Of a stretch of 64,000 nt of DNA, positions 23,217-33,233 are shown one piece after another (position 1 is the first letter of the stretch; every line of letters begins with the position of its first letter). Below the pieces are notes generated by a model. That model was not told the origin of the DNA, did no database searches, and saw only the letters and a list, made by a program, of their open reading frames with translations. The DNA comes from Apiospora phragmitis (Eukaryota; Ascomycota; Sordariomycetes; Amphisphaeriales; Apiosporaceae). A program made the translations under genes and the position numbers. The stretch lies in assembly GCA_038363925.1 (NCBI GenBank), contig JAQQWL010000005.1, forward strand, positions 1,736,001-1,800,000, in the 5' to 3' direction.

Positions 23217-23654
23217 CTAAGATGCCCCCAGGGGTTTCTTGGCTGTCAAGCCACTACCATCGACGAACTCAGGTGGCGAGGATCTGAATGGTTTCCGACA
23301 GATCTGGTGCTTGTCTCGGCAAGCCGCACTACACCATCCAGGCATGATAACAACCTCCGGCGGAGTTTTACCAGTTCGGAGTGAGCACGCTCTTCTTGCC
23401 CAGTGCACGCTTTCAAGCGTTAGCTCTTCATCGAGGCTGGTGCCCAGGCTGAGTTGGAACGCCACTTCAGGGCACGTCGACCCAGCCGTATTCAGTCTCC
23501 CCGTGGTCTCGTCGAAGGCGCCCGGCATCAGCCGTTTGTATGTTTTGCCGCATGGCATGCAAACATAGGCGTAGTGGTATATTTTACACATGGCGTAATA
23601 GGTATGAACTAGCTTCAACTTGCTTGGGATGTTTCCACTCGTCTGGTATACCAT
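23217..23654 (-). CDS. Small Cys-containing hypothetical protein
   Basis: This intronless frame has 145 codons from the ATG at 23654. The ATG 21 codons in (MCKIYHYAYVC) is the more likely start. The N-terminal pattern (CKIYHYAYVCMPCGKTYK) resembles a widespread group of small fungal proteins that open with an aromatic Cys/Gly/His motif. Further Cys occur in GSTCPE, RRACSL, GWCSAAC and QICRK, so metal binding or disulphides are possible. There is no clear signal peptide or membrane segment. Composition is protein-like, but no homologue can be named and the ORF might be spurious. I infer a candidate gene only. Confidence 0.4.
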   Translation of the reverse strand: MVYQTSGNIPSKLKLVHTYYAMCKIYHYAYVCMPCGKTYKRLMPGAFDETTGRLNTAGSTCPEVAFQLSLGTSLDEELTLESVHWARRACSLRTGKTPPEVVIMPGWCSAACRDKHQICRKPFRSSPPEFVDGSGLTAKKPLGAS

Positions 23655-24374
23655 TACTGAGCTTTGATACGCGAGTCTACCACTGGTATATATAGGTCAG
23701 AAAAAGGTCCACATGCATCACAATGTATTTGTCGCTCAACAATGACCTTTATATCTCTTTGTAGGCCTTTTAAGTAAGGGATTCTATGTTGATGGCAAGC
23801 TTTACCTGTGAAAGTTGGTATACCGGCTATTTGTTGCCATCCAGGGCGCGCTGGGTATGACCAGAACGGCTTGACTGTGTGTTCGATTGGTAGCTGTTGT
23901 GGGCAGAATGCTGCTCTATTCGAGACCAATCCTGGTGGACTATGACTTCGATCTTGGGCTTCCGCGTTCATGTTCCAGATACGAAAGCGATTCCTGTCGG
24001 GTGCGAAACTCTTTATTCCGATCGCTGCAAAGAACATTTCTCGCGTACTGCTTAAGTTCTTGGGACGGTTGCTTCGCTGCTTCAACATCGGCCTAATTGT
24101 TAGGCCGAGTCACTTACAGGTCTATGGAATCTACGCAATTGGCATATGTGCCAGGCTGGACCAGTCCAAAGACTATCCAGACGCATCGTTGGTGTTCGGT
24201 ATGCACTATTCATCTAGCTGGTTGCATAATGGCCAGTGGGTATACTGGTTATCTTGTCAGCCGCTTGGTGGCGTTGCACTCGCATCTTGTTCGAAACAGG
24301 CGTGCTTGATGATGTGAGAGGTGGTAGGGCAGCTGGCCACGGCGATACATGCGGGATAGTACCGGGCGCAGCTC
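23655..24374. other. Intergenic, nothing firm
   Basis: A 144-codon minus ORF at 23654-24088 directly abuts the previous ORF, but it shows no domain and no conserved composition. No RNA or repeat is recognised. Confidence 0.4.
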
Positions 24375-24896
24375 ATGTTCGCGGCGCCCGTGTCCATGGC
24401 GAACCAGTACCGGACGCAGGCAGCCGTGGACGGACTCTTCGTCGACGAACTTAGCCATGGCTTGGAGCGGAGGATCTTTGACGCCAATGACCAGATCTTC
24501 GCCTGGAAGGCGTCGCGAGTCTGCGATCCGGGAGCCCCAACTCGGCAACCTCTGCGTGCCGCTCACCGTATTCAACACAGAAGAATGACCGGGTTAACCC
24601 GCCCGAGCTGGAAGTACCCATCCTGGAAAGGGGTCGTCGCCGAGCAGATGCGAGCCGGGCTGGAGCGGGCCGTCACGCTGCCCATCAGCAATGCAACGTA
24701 TGGCCGCTCCTCATACATCAGCGCCCGGCTCTGGGTCGACGAGCTGCGACTGCTGCTAAGCAAGATGAGCTCCGCCAACATCACCTTTGGAATGCAAGGC
24801 CGCGGCCTGGAAAATATGTCCGGAGGCTTTCCAAGCCATCTTTCGGGCACATGCCACATCCATTTACATGGACAGCCCCTACCCGAGGCTGGCTAG
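24375..24896 (+). pseudogene. Possible remnant of a protein-coding gene
   Basis: The frame from the ATG at 24375 (173 codons) is GC-rich and protein-like over most of its length. Segments such as QAAVDGLFVDELSHGLERRI, ISNATYGRSSYISARLWVDEL and SKMSSANITFGMQGRGLENM look like part of a larger extracellular or membrane protein, with NAT/NIT sequons. It lacks a recognisable start domain. The middle part reads better in another frame (NPPELEVPIL), and the 3' end likewise switches (MDSPYPRLASDVA near 24870). That suggests a decayed gene or one broken by indels, as elsewhere in this window. The family is not identified. Confidence 0.3.
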
Positions 24897-25971
24897 TGAT
24901 GTAGCTAAAGCGGGCTTGGTCAAGAATATACCATTGATATTATACTAGCAGGATTTTCCTTCCTTGATGACGACCACGGCCGCAATAGTACCGCATATCC
25001 GTTTCGAGAATATCAATATGCCTTGCCTCTTCGGTATCGTCCTCGCTGCTCCTGCGCAATTAATATGAATGCCTCGCGGAGTAAGCAACCTATTGCCATA
25101 AGGGATCCGTAGTTCGGGCTGGGTTGTTTGCGTTCTTTCACCCTAGACTGTCCCACCAGGGGGCTTAGAATCGCCACCGTCCCCTTAGCGACGATGGCAT
25201 TTCAATATCTTTTCGGGCAGCTATTCGATATAACTGGCTGTTATGATGAATCTACGCACTTAATAATTATTTTCTCTTCATTCTCTTCCAAAGCAAAGGC
25301 GCAGGTCAGCGTACACATACGAACGAAGCCAGTATATCGAGTGGGTCAAGCTGCTGGGTACCATACAGTAATACAAGCGACACTGCCGAGTAGGCTGTAC
25401 CCTTGGGAGATCCAAACACTCACACATCCGCCGGTCCACTTGTGAGGCTGCTGGTTGTGGCTTAAGGGAATAAAGTGTATATGGCCTTATGCTGGTGACC
25501 TAATTGTAACTCCAGCCACACACTCTCCACCAATCGCAGGGGCTTGGAAAGAAATATGCCTCGGTGGACTGGTATACTACTTTCTTTACGCCCTAGATGG
25601 GAATGAGATCAGGAAGGTCGAACATGCCAAAGGGTGTCGTTATAAAGAGGTTACCCTGGCATCCTCATGATCCAATACTTTTCGAAATGTACCGGCAATC
25701 ACCAGTCTTGCACTCTCACACAAGACGTCGTTTCACATCACCACCACTACTACCGTGTCGTTCTTCGGAGCCTTCTTTGTCATTCTCCCGCTCGCGGGTA
25801 AGCTTCTCCATCTCCCATCTCAAACACGGGCAGCTCCTACTCTTGGCGACGATGGGGTCCTCTCCATCTCAGCCCGAAACATTGCCAACAACAACCTGGC
25901 GTCTCACGAGGAACACCCGATGATGGAGAAATAAGCCCGCTGGCTGCACAGTAGCAACCCCCCACACCCTG
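24897..25971. other. Spacer upstream of the small hypothetical gene
   Basis: No firm gene. A TATAAA lies at 25641-25646. About 110-155 bases after it, one frame encodes a hydrophobic stretch (SFFGAFFVILPLAG) that ends at a GTAAGC donor near 25799. This could be a signal-peptide exon for the gene that follows, but it has no in-frame ATG as sequenced. Confidence 0.35.
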
Positions 25972-26810
25972 ATGATGCGGAGCAACGCCAGCTCCGTGCT
26001 GGAGAGGCTCCCGACCTTCTCTTGGGTCGAATGCCACCCCGACCACAACGGGTGCCTGATCGTGAACAGGGCTACCATCCCGACGGGGTGATGATGGCAG
26101 AAGCGGTGGATAAAGAAGAAGATGATGAGGAGGAGGAGGGCACAGCCGGCATCACGGCACGCGGTGTTGCTGCTGTTGTTAGCCCCCGGCTTTCCGGATG
26201 GAGCGTGAAAAAGCTCGGCGCCGAGTATCACTACAAGACGTACCACTGGCTGACGAACGACTTCGGCGAGGACGAGTACGCCAGGTTCGAGTATTACATC
26301 ACCTTTAACTGAGTCGTAAGCACCTTCCACTTTCCCCTTTCCCCTTCCCCCCTTTCCCATTTCCCATTTCCCATTTTCCCTTTTCTTTTCCTTCTCCTTT
26401 TCTTACACCAATGAATCTACATCACACAATGCGCGATAGACAGAGAATCGATGATGATAAGTACATGTCATCTGCTAACAATCCACAAACAAAAGTGCCG
26501 CGCCGTGCTATCCAAGAGCAACGGCGGCGAGCTCATGGCGAGCCACGACTTCAAGGAGTGGGCTGCCGGCGCCGTTCCCGTCGCGACGGTGACGAGGACG
26601 GTGATGCACAACGGCCCCTTGCACGACAAGCACCTCATGGTGCGGTTCGCGTGCGGGTTCAAGTACAACCGCTCCTGCGACGACGGCGGATCCGAGGCGC
26701 TCATGATTGGGGACAAGAAGGCCGCGTGGGCCGGGAAGCCCGAGCGGATGTGCAATTGGGGGAAGCAGAGCATCGAGAAGAAGGAGAAGTGCGAGAAGAA
26801 GAAGCAGTAG
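25972..26810 (+). CDS. Small Cys-containing hypothetical protein, in-frame TGA
   Basis: I do not recognise this family. Three exons fit together by phase: about 25972-26087 (SVLERLPTFSWVECHPDHNG), 26183-26315 (YHYKTYHWLTNDFGEDEYA) and 26496-26810 (KHLMVRFACGFKYNRSCDD, ending KKKQ). Intron 26088-26182 (GTGATG...GTTAG) joins IPTG to PRLSGW in frame. Intron 26316-26495 (GTAAGC, branch GCTAACAA, acceptor AAAAG) joins phase 0 to phase 0. Exon 2, however, contains an in-frame TGA at 26310-26312, one codon before its donor. The protein has about seven Cys, and a hydrophobic, signal-like exon may lie upstream near 25.76-25.80 kb, so a small secreted protein is possible. The 5' end is unresolved; the ATG at 25972 is provisional. 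Codon composition of exon 3 is strongly coding. Confidence 0.5.
26329..26402 (+). repeat. Polypyrimidine tract with CCCATTT repeats in an intron
   Basis: This is about 70 bases of almost pure C/T, including tandem (TTCCCAT) units, inside the last intron of the small hypothetical gene. It lies just after the donor, so it is not the usual 3' splice-site tract. Confidence 0.7.
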
Positions 26811-27355
26811 GCTACTACTACGTAACCTCCTCGATAAGTATGCAGGCTTGAGTTCTGGGGGTGGGTTCTCGCCGGCCGAACATGGAAAAGGGGGGAACGG
26901 TCGGGTATGTTGATAGGAGGCGCCCTATTAGTATCTCTAGAAACGTAGAGGCAAGGTCGCCTGTAGTTGAGTTGATAGTGTTTCTGTAAGCATAAACTAT
27001 GACAAAAGCTTCGTCCTTCCATGCGATTTCCAAAGTACAGAACAAGAGCAGCATGATGGCATCGATAGCTGCCGAACATTTGATACACAAAACCGAGCTG
27101 ATCGGAAGCAAGGAAGCAAACTCAACAGATGTTGTTCTTATTGGACTCGTATTCATTCATCATCATCTTGGTCCAGCTCTAATGTGACCATATGGTTCTC
27201 CTAGGTCATACAGGACATCTGGTATTGTCAGATGTCCCTCCAAAGAATGCCACTCGAGAGTCTCTTCCTCATATCAAGTGGTTCCTGGCAGGGAGGCAAC
27301 TATAGCAACATCCAGTAGTATGTGTGCGGCCTCAGATCATAGCCACGTGCCAGCA
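26811..27355. other. Convergent 3' spacer
   Basis: This spacer lies between the 3' ends of the small hypothetical gene (+) and hsk3 (-). A 206-codon minus ORF at 26468-27088 crosses it, but that is antisense to the coding exon and not protein-like. No gene is seen. Confidence 0.5.
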
Positions 27356-27891
27356 TCACTTCTGCTGTGGCGTATCCTTGACTGATTCTTCGCCCAGCAC
27401 TTTACTCGCAGCCATAAACCTGTGCACAGATGTCGAATGAGCAAATGAAGTGCCAACTCACTCTCCAAGCTCCGAATAGATGCAGACAGACAGCAAAAGG
27501 CCTAGAGAAGAAAAAAGAAAAGGGAAAAAAAAAAAAGAAAAGGAAAAAAAAAGAACAAAATTTACTTACATGCCGCCGTGCCAACTGCCCAACCCACGCA
27601 TGGCCTCGGCCTGCACGGCCGTCATGCGCAGCAGGTTCTCGGTATCGGCCAGGTTGGACGAGAGCTGCTCCAGCTGAGAATGGAGATGGGACTTTTTGTG
27701 AAATTCCCCGACGGGGGGTTCGGTCTTGGTCAGCTAAATTCCCGATCTACCGAGTTTGTCTTGCACTCGATGTTCCAAAAATAAGAAACTCCTCACCAAT
27801 TGCCGCGCCTTGACCGCGTTTCCGAACTCTGCGGCGCTATCGACTGCCGGGTGGTCATGCCGCTGCCCGTGTTGAAATTCCTCGAGGCCAT
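27356..27891 (-). CDS. hsk3: DASH/Dam1 complex subunit Hsk3
   Basis: Hsk3 is a small coiled-coil subunit of the fungus-specific DASH/Dam1 ring that couples kinetochores to spindle microtubules. Three exons are spliced: 27891-27797, 27691-27570 and 27419-27356. The intron 27796-27692 uses GTGAGG and an AAG acceptor (a CAG 18 bases further in would drop SHLHSQ). The intron 27569-27420 uses GTAAGT...CACAG. Core motifs are VKARQL, LEQLSSNLADTENLLRMTA, VQAEAMRGLGSWHGGM and FMAASKVLGEES. One A is missing from the A run at 27819-27821; restoring it gives QSSENAVKARQL and exactly 94 codons (93 residues). The size and heptad-like Leu pattern match the family. Confidence 0.88.
27507..27560 (+). repeat. 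Polypurine (A/G) tract inside hsk3 intron 2
   Basis: This is an A-rich A/G tract of about 54 bases. On the coding (minus) strand it is a T/C tract close after the 5' splice site of the 150-nt second hsk3 intron. Confidence 0.7.
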
Positions 27892-30260
27892 AGCGAGCGG
27901 AATTCGGCAGGGGGGGATGGTGGTTTTCTTCTGTCTTTCCGAATGAGAAAAAAAAGATTGCGGCTGAATGAGGACAGACTGGTCAGGGTTCAATGGCTTT
28001 TTATTAGACTTCCCGTTGATTGATGATGTTTCGTTATGTCGTGGTAGGGTCGTCGGAGGGGAGCTAATGAGTTGTTGTTGTTGTCATTTGGTGTACCAAT
28101 TGGATTATGACTTTCTGTACGGGGAGGGTTCCACTCTACAAGCCGCGTTATTGAACCAATTAAAGGTTGGGCATCAGCATGTAAAGGTACGTACCTCTCA
28201 TACCGTATACCTGCGATCAATATGATTCAGACATGTTAACATTGAAATTGATTGATTTATTAATACAAGTGTACTTATGTAGGTATGTATGTACATGCCG
28301 TATCCGATCGTATCAGTGTAGGTAGGCAATTAAGGGAGCCATCATTCATTCCTGCCCCTGGAGAATGAGGGGTACGGCCATTCAACAGCGATACACAACA
28401 CCATTCAGCTCATCATCGTCTCCTGCATAAGTCCGAAAGCCCAGAGGCACGCACCGTCAATATATTCCGCGAGCAGCAGAAACATCCCGCCACCAGGGGC
28501 AAGTGCTTCGGTATCTAATATGACCAGTATCTGAACAACACAAGATATGAACGTTGGTCTATCCGAGGATGGCCGACCAAGCCACACCGGGCGTCGACGG
28601 CCTTTCATCTCTGCTGACGACATGTCAACCCCTTTTCCCGTGTCAAAGCGTAATCAGACGCCACCCTCATCTCGCTTACCTGAACTGTAAAGAACTTGTC
28701 AAGTTGTCAGCAGCAAGTAAGCAAGGGAGGCCGATGACGACGAAGCCGTGAAATCTTCTCTCCGAGTGCTAAGGTGAGGTACTACCCGCTTGCCGCATGG
28801 AATGTAGGCCAAAGATGAGAACTCAGTATGAAACGAATGCTGTGCGACATTACTGCAGTGTAGCCCGCCAACACCAACCCGACGGCTAGGACATGGTCAG
28901 TCAGACCAGAATGTGAAGGCCAAGTCTACAGTGAATGACACCCCTGACCCCCTATTCCAGGAACATGTGGCGCTGAAGCTAATCTATGCACGCCTGTCCG
29001 TCATGAATAAATCACCATCACAGCTATTGCATTATATCCTACATTATTATTTTCTACACTCGAATTCATTGTATTTGCCCTTCCTACTGTGTCTGTCGCA
29101 ATAAAGTGGCCTTCATTAAGCCTTGCTCCCTAAGTACGTCTTGTTCTCTCTTTTGTGTGTTGCAATCCGGCACCACCTTGCCATGACGAGACAAAACTCC
29201 TTGCTCTCTCTGTACAAAGTCGGCTCTTCTCTCTCTTTCTCCCCATTTGCCATGTTGTATCACCACCCATGGACTTGTTTCGCCCCCAGCTTCCCCCTTG
29301 GCAGGCCTTTTGTGGAATATTAGAACTCAAATAGAAGTAAAGTGTAGAAACAAGAGGAAAATCGCGGATGTCGGCCGCTGCGTGTGTGCCATAGTCATGA
29401 AAAGCCAAGATGCTCCACTACTGCTCTCTTCTCAACTCTCGCTGCCCAGGTGCGGTGGCTCAGGAACCCCTCATACCGGCGATGGTTTTTGTCCAGTAAA
29501 GGGGGGACTAACCACGGTAGGGAGGCAGACCAGAATCCAGATCTAATCGTAAACATGCCTTCTTCCGCAACTCCCTTCGCAGAAAAACAGATACGCCTAG
29601 AAAAACGTGCGACTTGGCCAAAAAACACGATGCAAGAGTCGTCAAGACGCACCCAAAGATCGGTTCCATGACCAGAATTTTATACAGTCCTATCCCCTTT
29701 TGTGTGCCCAATCTTCATGGGACGGAATTAGGCCCTATCAGTATTAGGTCCGTCCAGGACGAAGAATGCCGAAGCACATCCGAGTATCTCCAGAATTCGG
29801 GGGTCCGGCAAACTAGACATTAACTGCCTTAAATGCCTCTAGTTCGTGTGTCATCGTGATCCGAGGAAAAAGGAAATGTGTGTGTGCCCATGTTGACAAT
29901 GGGGAAATGATGTGAACTGCTAACACGAAACCCCGCAACCCAATGCATATCACCAGAAATGAAAAAGTTGCTGCTTCGTCGTGCCAAAAAAGGAAATGAT
30001 GCCTTATGTGTTTGGGGGAATGCCACCCCCGGAGATAACCTCGAATAAGCCAAGTGTGTGCTGTGGGAAATCGTAGCCAATCGTTTGGGTCTAAAAAAGG
30101 TGCTTGCTGAGCACATTCTCGCGCTTGCAAAGTGCAAGGGTGCGATGACATGAGTCAAGATCGAATCAAACCGTGGTCTATATGCGAGCATGATCAGTCG
30201 TCACGTTCATCTCGTTGTTACGGTCGGACAGGCCGGCAGCGATATTCGAGACGGCGCACC
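27892..30260. other. Intergenic, no gene supported
   Basis: This is a 2.4-kb spacer. It contains the hsk3 promoter on the left and the 3' UTR of the ketopantoate-reductase-like gene on the right. ORFs are at most about 120 codons with random composition. I see no RNA gene. Confidence 0.5.
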
Positions 30261-33233
30261 TTATCGGACTCCGACGGCCGGTCGAGGGCCGAGGCTACTC
30301 TGGCTACTATGCGCAGAGGGTTCGGACTCGAGGTTGATGGAATCACCACTCCCCGCGCTGGCGCTCGCACTGCCGGTCAGACTCCGTACATTTTTGGGCT
30401 TCGGTGGTTGGAGGGCGCTCACCCCGACACGTTGTTCCACCTTCTGAGGCGCAACCGCGTTTCCCGGGGGGGTACCGAGGAACCGGTTGTCGCATTCCAT
30501 CCGGCGGAGATGGGCGACCATTCATACCAGGTCCTCCCATCATTCCATTAGGTGGCGACGGCCGTCCATTGCCGCCGCGGATCGAAGGGCTGTAAGGGCC
30601 TCCAGGCGAGTGACTAACGCGTCGTGGGAACGGGCCGTTCATGCCACTCATGCCACCTGGGCCGGAGATTTGGTCCAGATGTTGTGCCGTAAGAGAATTG
30701 GCCCTAGAGCCTGCTTGCATTTGTCCTCGGTCTACACCAGCATATCGGTTGGATGTCGACGACATGAGCGTATCGTCGAGGAAGTTTTCGTGCAGGCCAG
30801 GAATCGAATTCATACCAACTTGACTAGTACGGTTTCTGCCAAATCCAGGGCGGCCGAATCGACTGTTCCGGGCGGACATGTTACTGCCTCCGTTACCCAT
30901 TTCAGGGTCTTGTCGTATCTGTTTCTGATTGGGAGCATTCATCCGAGCCTTTCTCGAGGTAACGCTCATCATATCGAAATTGTCGGGGTCGATCATCGGC
31001 GTCATCGGAACGGCATTAGGATCAAAGAAATCGTCCAATTCTTCATCCTCGTCATCAAATGCACCACCACGGACGGACGGTGGCGGACCTGGACGTCGTC
31101 GAGGGCCAGGGGGTCCGGGCGGGCCGGGAGGAGGACCTCGTCTAAAACGCATTTCCTGCTCTTTGAGGGCAATCTCCCTCTGGCGAAGTTGAAGTTCCCT
31201 CTCTCGCAAGGCGATTTCGGAACCCTCGCCAGGATATGCCCCATCCGGGCCAGCTTCGGCAATGTCGTCGTAGAGCATCAAATGGCTGAATTCGTTTAGA
31301 TCCGTCTCTTCCATCGATCCACGTCTTGAAGGCTGCCTCGATCCAGCATAGCCGTTGGGTGGGCCACGGTAACCATTAGGCGGACCGCCATTGCCCATGC
31401 TTGGCGGGGGTCCGCGACGCATGCCAGGAGGCGGACCGGTGTAATTGGACGAGTTTCTCGGTCGCGGGCCAGCTCGACCCATGCCATTTCCATTCGGCAT
31501 ACCGTTGGGCATCACACGCTGCGGCGGGGGTCCATTGGTCGACATGCGGGGCATTGGACCGGCTCCTCCTGATGGTGAACCAGACGGAGCAGGATAAGCA
31601 GCTGGAACTTCCTTGGGTCTCTGTTGATTTGTGATGTTCGTGTGGTGGAATATAGCATACAGTGCATCAATGGTTGGCACCTTGACACCTGCCGCCTGGC
31701 AAGCTCGCGTGGGGAACCCAGATACGTCTCAACCTCCATTGGGCGTCGAGCGATATAGTCTTGCCACATAATGCTGCCGCTTTCTGAAGGCTGACACTGT
31801 TCTTTAACAGTGCTGTCTTTAAAGTTCGGGGTAAAACTGCAGCCCTGGGCGGTTGCAAGTACCATGAGCTCGTCGATCACACCATACACTAGTTCACGAA
31901 CACCCTTTTTTCTCTAGTAGAGCCGCGTGTGACGAGGTGTCGAAAATGACACTGGCGGGGTGGAAAGCGATAGGCCTAGAGATCATTAGCCGAATCAAAA
32001 CAACATGAAGGAAATAAAATAGTCTGGCTTACCCGATGACCCGCTCATACTGCTGTTGACGAATGTTGGAAGACACTTTACAGTCTACTTGACCGGTACT
32101 TAAGGTCATCGCTAGAGCCTGTGCCATATCTTCCTGTATATCGTCGCCGGGATGTTGGTGTTCTCGTTGGCGGGCCCAACCCAAATTTCTGTTGACCCCC
32201 TGTGCTCGAACTCACTAGCTCCGAGCTGAGTGATTTGGGCGTTGGAAACAAGTGACAGCACAACGTTGGTCGGAAACCTATCTTCGATGGCCTTCTCGAT
32301 GCCCAGCGTATGTGTAGTGTTGATGAGGATACATGTGTGTTGCGGTGTGACAACGGAATCAATTACTGAAGCAATATCGTAGACATCTGGCAGGGCCTTG
32401 ATGCAGAGAATGACGTAGTCGAAGGCACCCTCCTTCAGTTGTGCGGCCTCTTCGGGGGTTCGTACAACTAGAAGTTGTTAGCATCACGATCACAACCCTC
32501 CATTGGAATCAAACGCGTCTGAACACCTACCCTGTCGCGGCTTAAAGCGTTCGTTGCCAAATGCATCGGACCTGAGGTTCAGGGGTTAGCTAATCTCTGA
32601 CTTCGACTCCTCACCCCTCGGGCGTTTAGACAAGAGACTTACTTGAACGAGATGCCGTATTGATGTACGCTGTCGAACCCAGACTTCCACACCAGCGTTA
32701 CGTCGCAAGCGTTAGTGGCTTGTAGTCTCCATGACAGAAAAGCCGAGACTGCATTGCCGCCCACTGCACATATGTTCATTAGTTCATCATACTCTGCCAT
32801 GGCGAAATCGAACGGAAGAAGCGACACATAGGGGTGTTTGTCTCCACGAGGAGAGCTAGGGATAGTAAACGAGAGTGGGAGGGTTCAACGAAAAGGAGAT
32901 TTCAAAGGGAGATGGTGGGCAACGGGTGAGATTTGACAAGGAAAGGGAGGCAAGCGCTTTTGCCCCTGCCCCCCAATCGGTGGTACAGAAGGTTGGACAG
33001 GGAAAGCAAGAGCGCGCGTCAGGAAAGGTCATGTATACAAGCAGCTGTCGGCAAGGATAGGAATGTGAACAGGGTCGGGACCGTTCACAAACTTGGGTAG
33101 TACCGCTCCCAAACAGCTGGCAGCTGGCGTACACAAGGGTATATCCAGATTGGGTAATGCGGAATAGCGACAAAACGGGGAAGAGCAGCAACGAACCTGA
33201 GAGAATCTTGAGTCGTGGTGTTGTAGGCGCCAT
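30261..33233 (-). CDS. Ketopantoate reductase-like (Mug72-type) protein with long disordered tail
   Basis: The N-terminal half resembles fungal ApbA/PanE ketopantoate reductase-like proteins (S. pombe Mug72 type), with a Rossmann start (LKILSVGGNAVSAFLSWRLQ), KALPDVYDIASVIDSVVTPQ, and a C-terminal domain QYERVIGPIAFHPASV. Exons are 33233-33197, 32763-32643, 32571-32531, 32467-32033 and 31975-30261; intron 1 is long (433 nt). From about residue 300 a tail of some 400 residues rich in Pro, Gly, Asn, Met and Arg follows, with a short coiled coil (RERELQLRQREIALKEQEMR). Four frame breaks are needed: TA duplicated near 32135-32142 (NIPATI to QEDMAQ), one extra A in 31906-31911 (LLEKKGVREL), one base lost near 31694-31698 (ELAR to AAGVKVPTID), and one extra C in the C7 run 30466-30472 (RYPPGNAVAPQ). 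Correction gives exactly 782 codons. Whether it reduces ketopantoate is not shown. Confidence 0.82.

Noticed and set aside
23654..24088. 144-codon minus ORF abutting the small Cys-containing ORF
   Set aside because: No domain or consistent composition; the stop/start overlap with its neighbour looks accidental.
26468..27088. 206-codon minus ORF
   Set aside because: Antisense to the coding last exon of the small hypothetical gene and not protein-like.
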